Program-made: the position numbers and the translations under genes
The notes under the pieces: generated by a model
The model's input: only the letters and a program-made list of their open reading frames with translations
Told to the model about the DNA's origin: nothing
Database searches by the model: none
NCBI GenBank assembly: GCA_005884155.1
Contig: VAXD01000018.1
Span: 1 to 7,044 of the forward strand
Origin: Actinomycetota bacterium
Lineage (GTDB): Bacteria; Actinomycetota; Thermoleophilia; Gaiellales; Gaiellaceae
Reading direction: 5' to 3'
Length of the DNA stretch: 7,044 bases
In this document: positions 5,213 to 7,044 of the stretch, in pieces
How the letters are laid out: every line of letters begins with the position of its first letter
Position numbering within the stretch: the stretch's first letter is position 1

Positions 5213-6195
5213 GAGTCCTCCACTCGCCGATCAACATCGCAGGTGGCCCGGGCGCGATCTCGCAGGGCCTGCGCGAGCTCGGCGTCGAGAGCACGCTGCT
5301 CGTCTTCAACGAGCGCCCGTTCGAGCGCGGCTTCGACGTGAATCTCCAGCTTCGCGACACGAGCAAGCTCACGAGCCTCCCGTTCAACCTGCCCCGGCAG
5401 GTGAGCGCCTTCAGCTGGGCGCTGCAGAACTTCGACGTCTTCCACTTCCACGCGGGCCTGACGCTCCTGCCGCGGAAGCTGAACCTGCCCGTGCTCAAGC
5501 TCGCACACAAGGGGATCGTCTTCCAGTCGTGGGGCTCCGACCTGCGCGGACGACGCGCGTCGGAGGTGCGCTACCTGCGCTCGGCCGACGCGGTGATCGT
5601 CGGCAGCTACCTGACCAGACGGCTCGCGCCGCGTGGGCGCTGGCCCGAGTACGACGTCGTCCACCCCGCGATCGTGCTGAGCGATTGGGAGCCATCGCCC
5701 ACCGAGCCCGGAGACTTGCTGCGAGTCGCGCACGCGCCGAGCAAGCGCGCGGTCAAGGGCACCGACACCGTGCTCGCGGCAGTCGAGTCGCTCCGCGCCC
5801 GCGGCGCACCGATCGAGCTCGACCTGATCGAGGGCGTCCCGAACCGCGAGGCGCGCCTGAGCTACGCCGCGGCCGATGTCGTCGTCGACCAGCTCCGGAT
5901 CGGCTGGTACGGGATGCTCGCAATCGAGTCGATGGCGCTCGCCAAGCCGGTGGTGGTGCACCTGGACGAAGAAGCGGCCGACGAGACCGAGGAGGCGTTC
6001 GGGCTCGAGCTGCCGCTCGTGCGCGCCTCGGAAACGGACCTCGAAGACGTGCTGGCGGGCCTGATCGAGGCGCGTGAGACGTTGCCGGCGCTCGGCCGCC
6101 GCAGCCGTGGTTACGTCGAGCAGGTGCACGGCCACCTGAAGGTCGCGCGCCAGGTGCTCGAGATCTACGAGCGCGTCAGGCCGTCGAGCTCGTAG
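5209..6195 (+). CDS. GT-B fold glycosyltransferase, GT4-like (group 1)
   Basis: 328 residues from GTG 5209, overlapping the ATP-grasp stop by 4 nt (GTGA), so translation is coupled. The N-terminal Rossmann domain opens with MRVLHSPINIAGGPGAIS (1-18), the glycine-rich loop of GT-B enzymes. HFHAG (79-83) and FQSWGSDLRG (105-114) match acceptor-side motifs of GT4 enzymes. In the C-terminal donor domain are HAPSKRAVKGTD (175-186) and YGMLAIESMALAKPVVV (234-250), where Glu240 occupies the nucleotide-sugar-binding position of the E-x(7)-E type region. It should transfer a sugar from a nucleotide donor to a lipid, glycan or small-molecule acceptor at the cytoplasmic side. No membrane segment or signal peptide is seen. 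It is last in the operon, and its 3' end runs 31 bp into the convergent substrate-binding-protein gene. Donor and acceptor are not predictable here. Confidence 0.88.
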   Translation: MRVLHSPINIAGGPGAISQGLRELGVESTLLVFNERPFERGFDVNLQLRDTSKLTSLPFNLPRQVSAFSWALQNFDVFHFHAGLTLLPRKLNLPVLKLAHKGIVFQSWGSDLRGRRASEVRYLRSADAVIVGSYLTRRLAPRGRWPEYDVVHPAIVLSDWEPSPTEPGDLLRVAHAPSKRAVKGTDTVLAAVESLRARGAPIELDLIEGVPNREARLSYAAADVVVDQLRIGWYGMLAIESMALAKPVVVHLDEEAADETEEAFGLELPLVRASETDLEDVLAGLIEARETLPALGRRSRGYVEQVHGHLKVARQVLEIYERVRPSSS

Positions 6196-7044
6196 TAGCC
6201 GATCGGCGACCACGAGAAGCCGCGCACGCCGGGCTTCAGCCACACGTACTCGGGCGGGTTGGCAAGCGGCACCGCAGGGACGGCCGGTCGAAGCTTCTCG
6301 CCAAGCAGCTCGCGCTCGATCGCGTAGCGCTTGCCGTCGTCGAGCGTGCGCACCGCCTGCCGCATCAGCGCGTCGTAGCTGCGCTCGCACCAGTGCACGA
6401 CGTTGAAGGCGCTCCCGCACGGAAACAGGTCGAGGATGTTGTACTCGTCGAAGATCTTCGGGCTCCAGCCCGACAACACGAGGTCGCCGTCGGCGCCGGC
6501 CGTCGGCTCGACCGCGACGTTCGCCTGGGCGAGGTTCGCGCGGATGCTGCCCACCGTCTTCGACGCAAGTGCGTCGCGCGGGTCGTACCCGAGCGAGAGC
6601 TGTTGTCGGCGCAGGCGGCCGCGCATGACGAAGGCGTTCGAGATCACCGCGTCGCGCCCGGGCATCGCCGGCGGGACGAGCTCGTTCAAGCTCGGGTCGC
6701 CTACGTCGTCGGCGATCGTCGCGCGGTCGAGCTTCGTCAGCCTCTGCGGTAGCCAGAGGAGCTGCACCGCGAGCGTCGGCAGCTTGCGCCAGCCGGGGCC
6801 GGTCGGCGGCTTCGCCGTCTGCACCCACGGCAGGCCGGGCGGAGCGAGGCCGCGCGGGAGAATCGCGTCGGCGCCTTTCGTCTGCGTCGTCAACACGAGC
6901 CGGCTCGGCTTGACTGCGCGGGCGTCCCAGTAGTTGAAGTTCCGCTCGAGCACGAAGCGGCCGGCCAGCCGGAAGGGGCCGCTGTAGGCACCCGGCCGGT
7001 AGGGCGCGGCGATGGGGTGCGCGACGAGCTGATCGAGCCACGGG
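6165..7044 (-). CDS. ABC transporter substrate-binding protein, family 5 (peptide/nickel type), C-terminal part
   Basis: 292 C-terminal residues, open at the right window edge; whole proteins of this family usually have about 500-600. The visible part matches SBP_bac_5 (PF00496): SGPFRLAGRF at fragment residues 21-30, then VLERNFNYWD at 31-40 (the family's RN-x-x-YW signature). A segment around YDPRDALASKTVGSIRANL follows, then SGWSPKIFDEYNILDLFP and near the end a gf-x-w-sPIGYYELDGL tail. Proteins of this family bind peptides, sugars or metal chelates outside the membrane and deliver them to an ABC permease. The N-terminus, any lipobox and the permease genes lie outside the window. Its last 31 bp overlap the convergent glycosyltransferase gene. 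A link to the glycan-type operon is not indicated beyond adjacency. Confidence 0.88.
   Translation of the reverse strand, partial: PWLDQLVAHPIAAPYRPGAYSGPFRLAGRFVLERNFNYWDARAVKPSRLVLTTQTKGADAILPRGLAPPGLPWVQTAKPPTGPGWRKLPTLAVQLLWLPQRLTKLDRATIADDVGDPSLNELVPPAMPGRDAVISNAFVMRGRLRRQQLSLGYDPRDALASKTVGSIRANLAQANVAVEPTAGADGDLVLSGWSPKIFDEYNILDLFPCGSAFNVVHWCERSYDALMRQAVRTLDDGKRYAIERELLGEKLRPAVPAVPLANPPEYVWLKPGVRGFSWSPIGYYELDGLTRS

Noticed and set aside
5107..7041. 644-codon minus-strand open frame across the glycosyltransferase and transporter genes
   Set aside because: It lies antisense to the glycosyltransferase and in a shifted frame over the substrate-binding protein, both of which have strong motifs. 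Its Arg/Ala-rich composition is a GC artefact.
1..7044. CRISPR array, insertion sequence or phage-like content
   Set aside because: No regularly spaced direct repeats, transposase, integrase or target duplications were seen, and codon use looks uniform.

Overview
The window is a GC-rich (roughly 70% by eye), densely packed stretch of bacterial chromosome. The G/C third-position bias, GTG/TTG starts, 4-nt GTGA stop/start overlaps and apparent leaderless starts (a TANNNT-type box 6-8 nt before the start codon, no Shine-Dalgarno) suggest a high-GC actinobacterium. A deep-branching soil lineage such as Thermoleophilia is a guess from general character, not from a marker gene. No RNA gene, insertion sequence or CRISPR array was seen, and no stretch over 300 bases lacks a gene.

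Layout. (1) Positions 1-1557, minus strand: an ATP-grasp ligase (448-1557) followed downstream by the N-terminal part of a flippase-like membrane protein (1-444, running off the left edge). The two share a reading frame and are separated only by TGA-CAC. (2) 1558-1774: a divergent intergenic region holding a large imperfect palindrome (1582-1702) and a spaced 8-bp inverted repeat with -10-like hexamers on both strands. (3) 1775-2635, plus strand: an eIF2B-alpha/MtnA/ribose-1,5-bisphosphate isomerase superfamily protein that lacks the catalytic cysteine. (4) 2658-3215, minus strand: a small lipoprotein, meeting gene 3 tail to tail across a perfect 15-bp palindrome. (5) 3150-6195, plus strand: a tightly coupled operon of an SDR-type nucleotide-sugar epimerase/dehydratase, a second ATP-grasp ligase and a GT4-like glycosyltransferase. 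(6) 6165-7044, minus strand: the C-terminal part of a family-5 (peptide/nickel-type) ABC substrate-binding lipoprotein or periplasmic protein, overlapping the glycosyltransferase tail to tail by 31 bp and running off the right edge.

How the genes may work together. The two ATP-grasp proteins are visibly paralogous: they share a Rossmann-like start, a DQ motif and an ARLGGG-x-DAEL active-site block. One sits with a flippase-like protein, the other with an SDR and a glycosyltransferase. A plausible reading is a small locus that makes, modifies by ATP-dependent carboxylate ligation, and moves or assembles a glycoconjugate. No substrate can be assigned. The ATP-grasp next to the flippase has lost several canonical nucleotide-binding residues. 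The eIF2B-like protein, the lipoprotein and the transporter protein have no evident direct link to this pathway.
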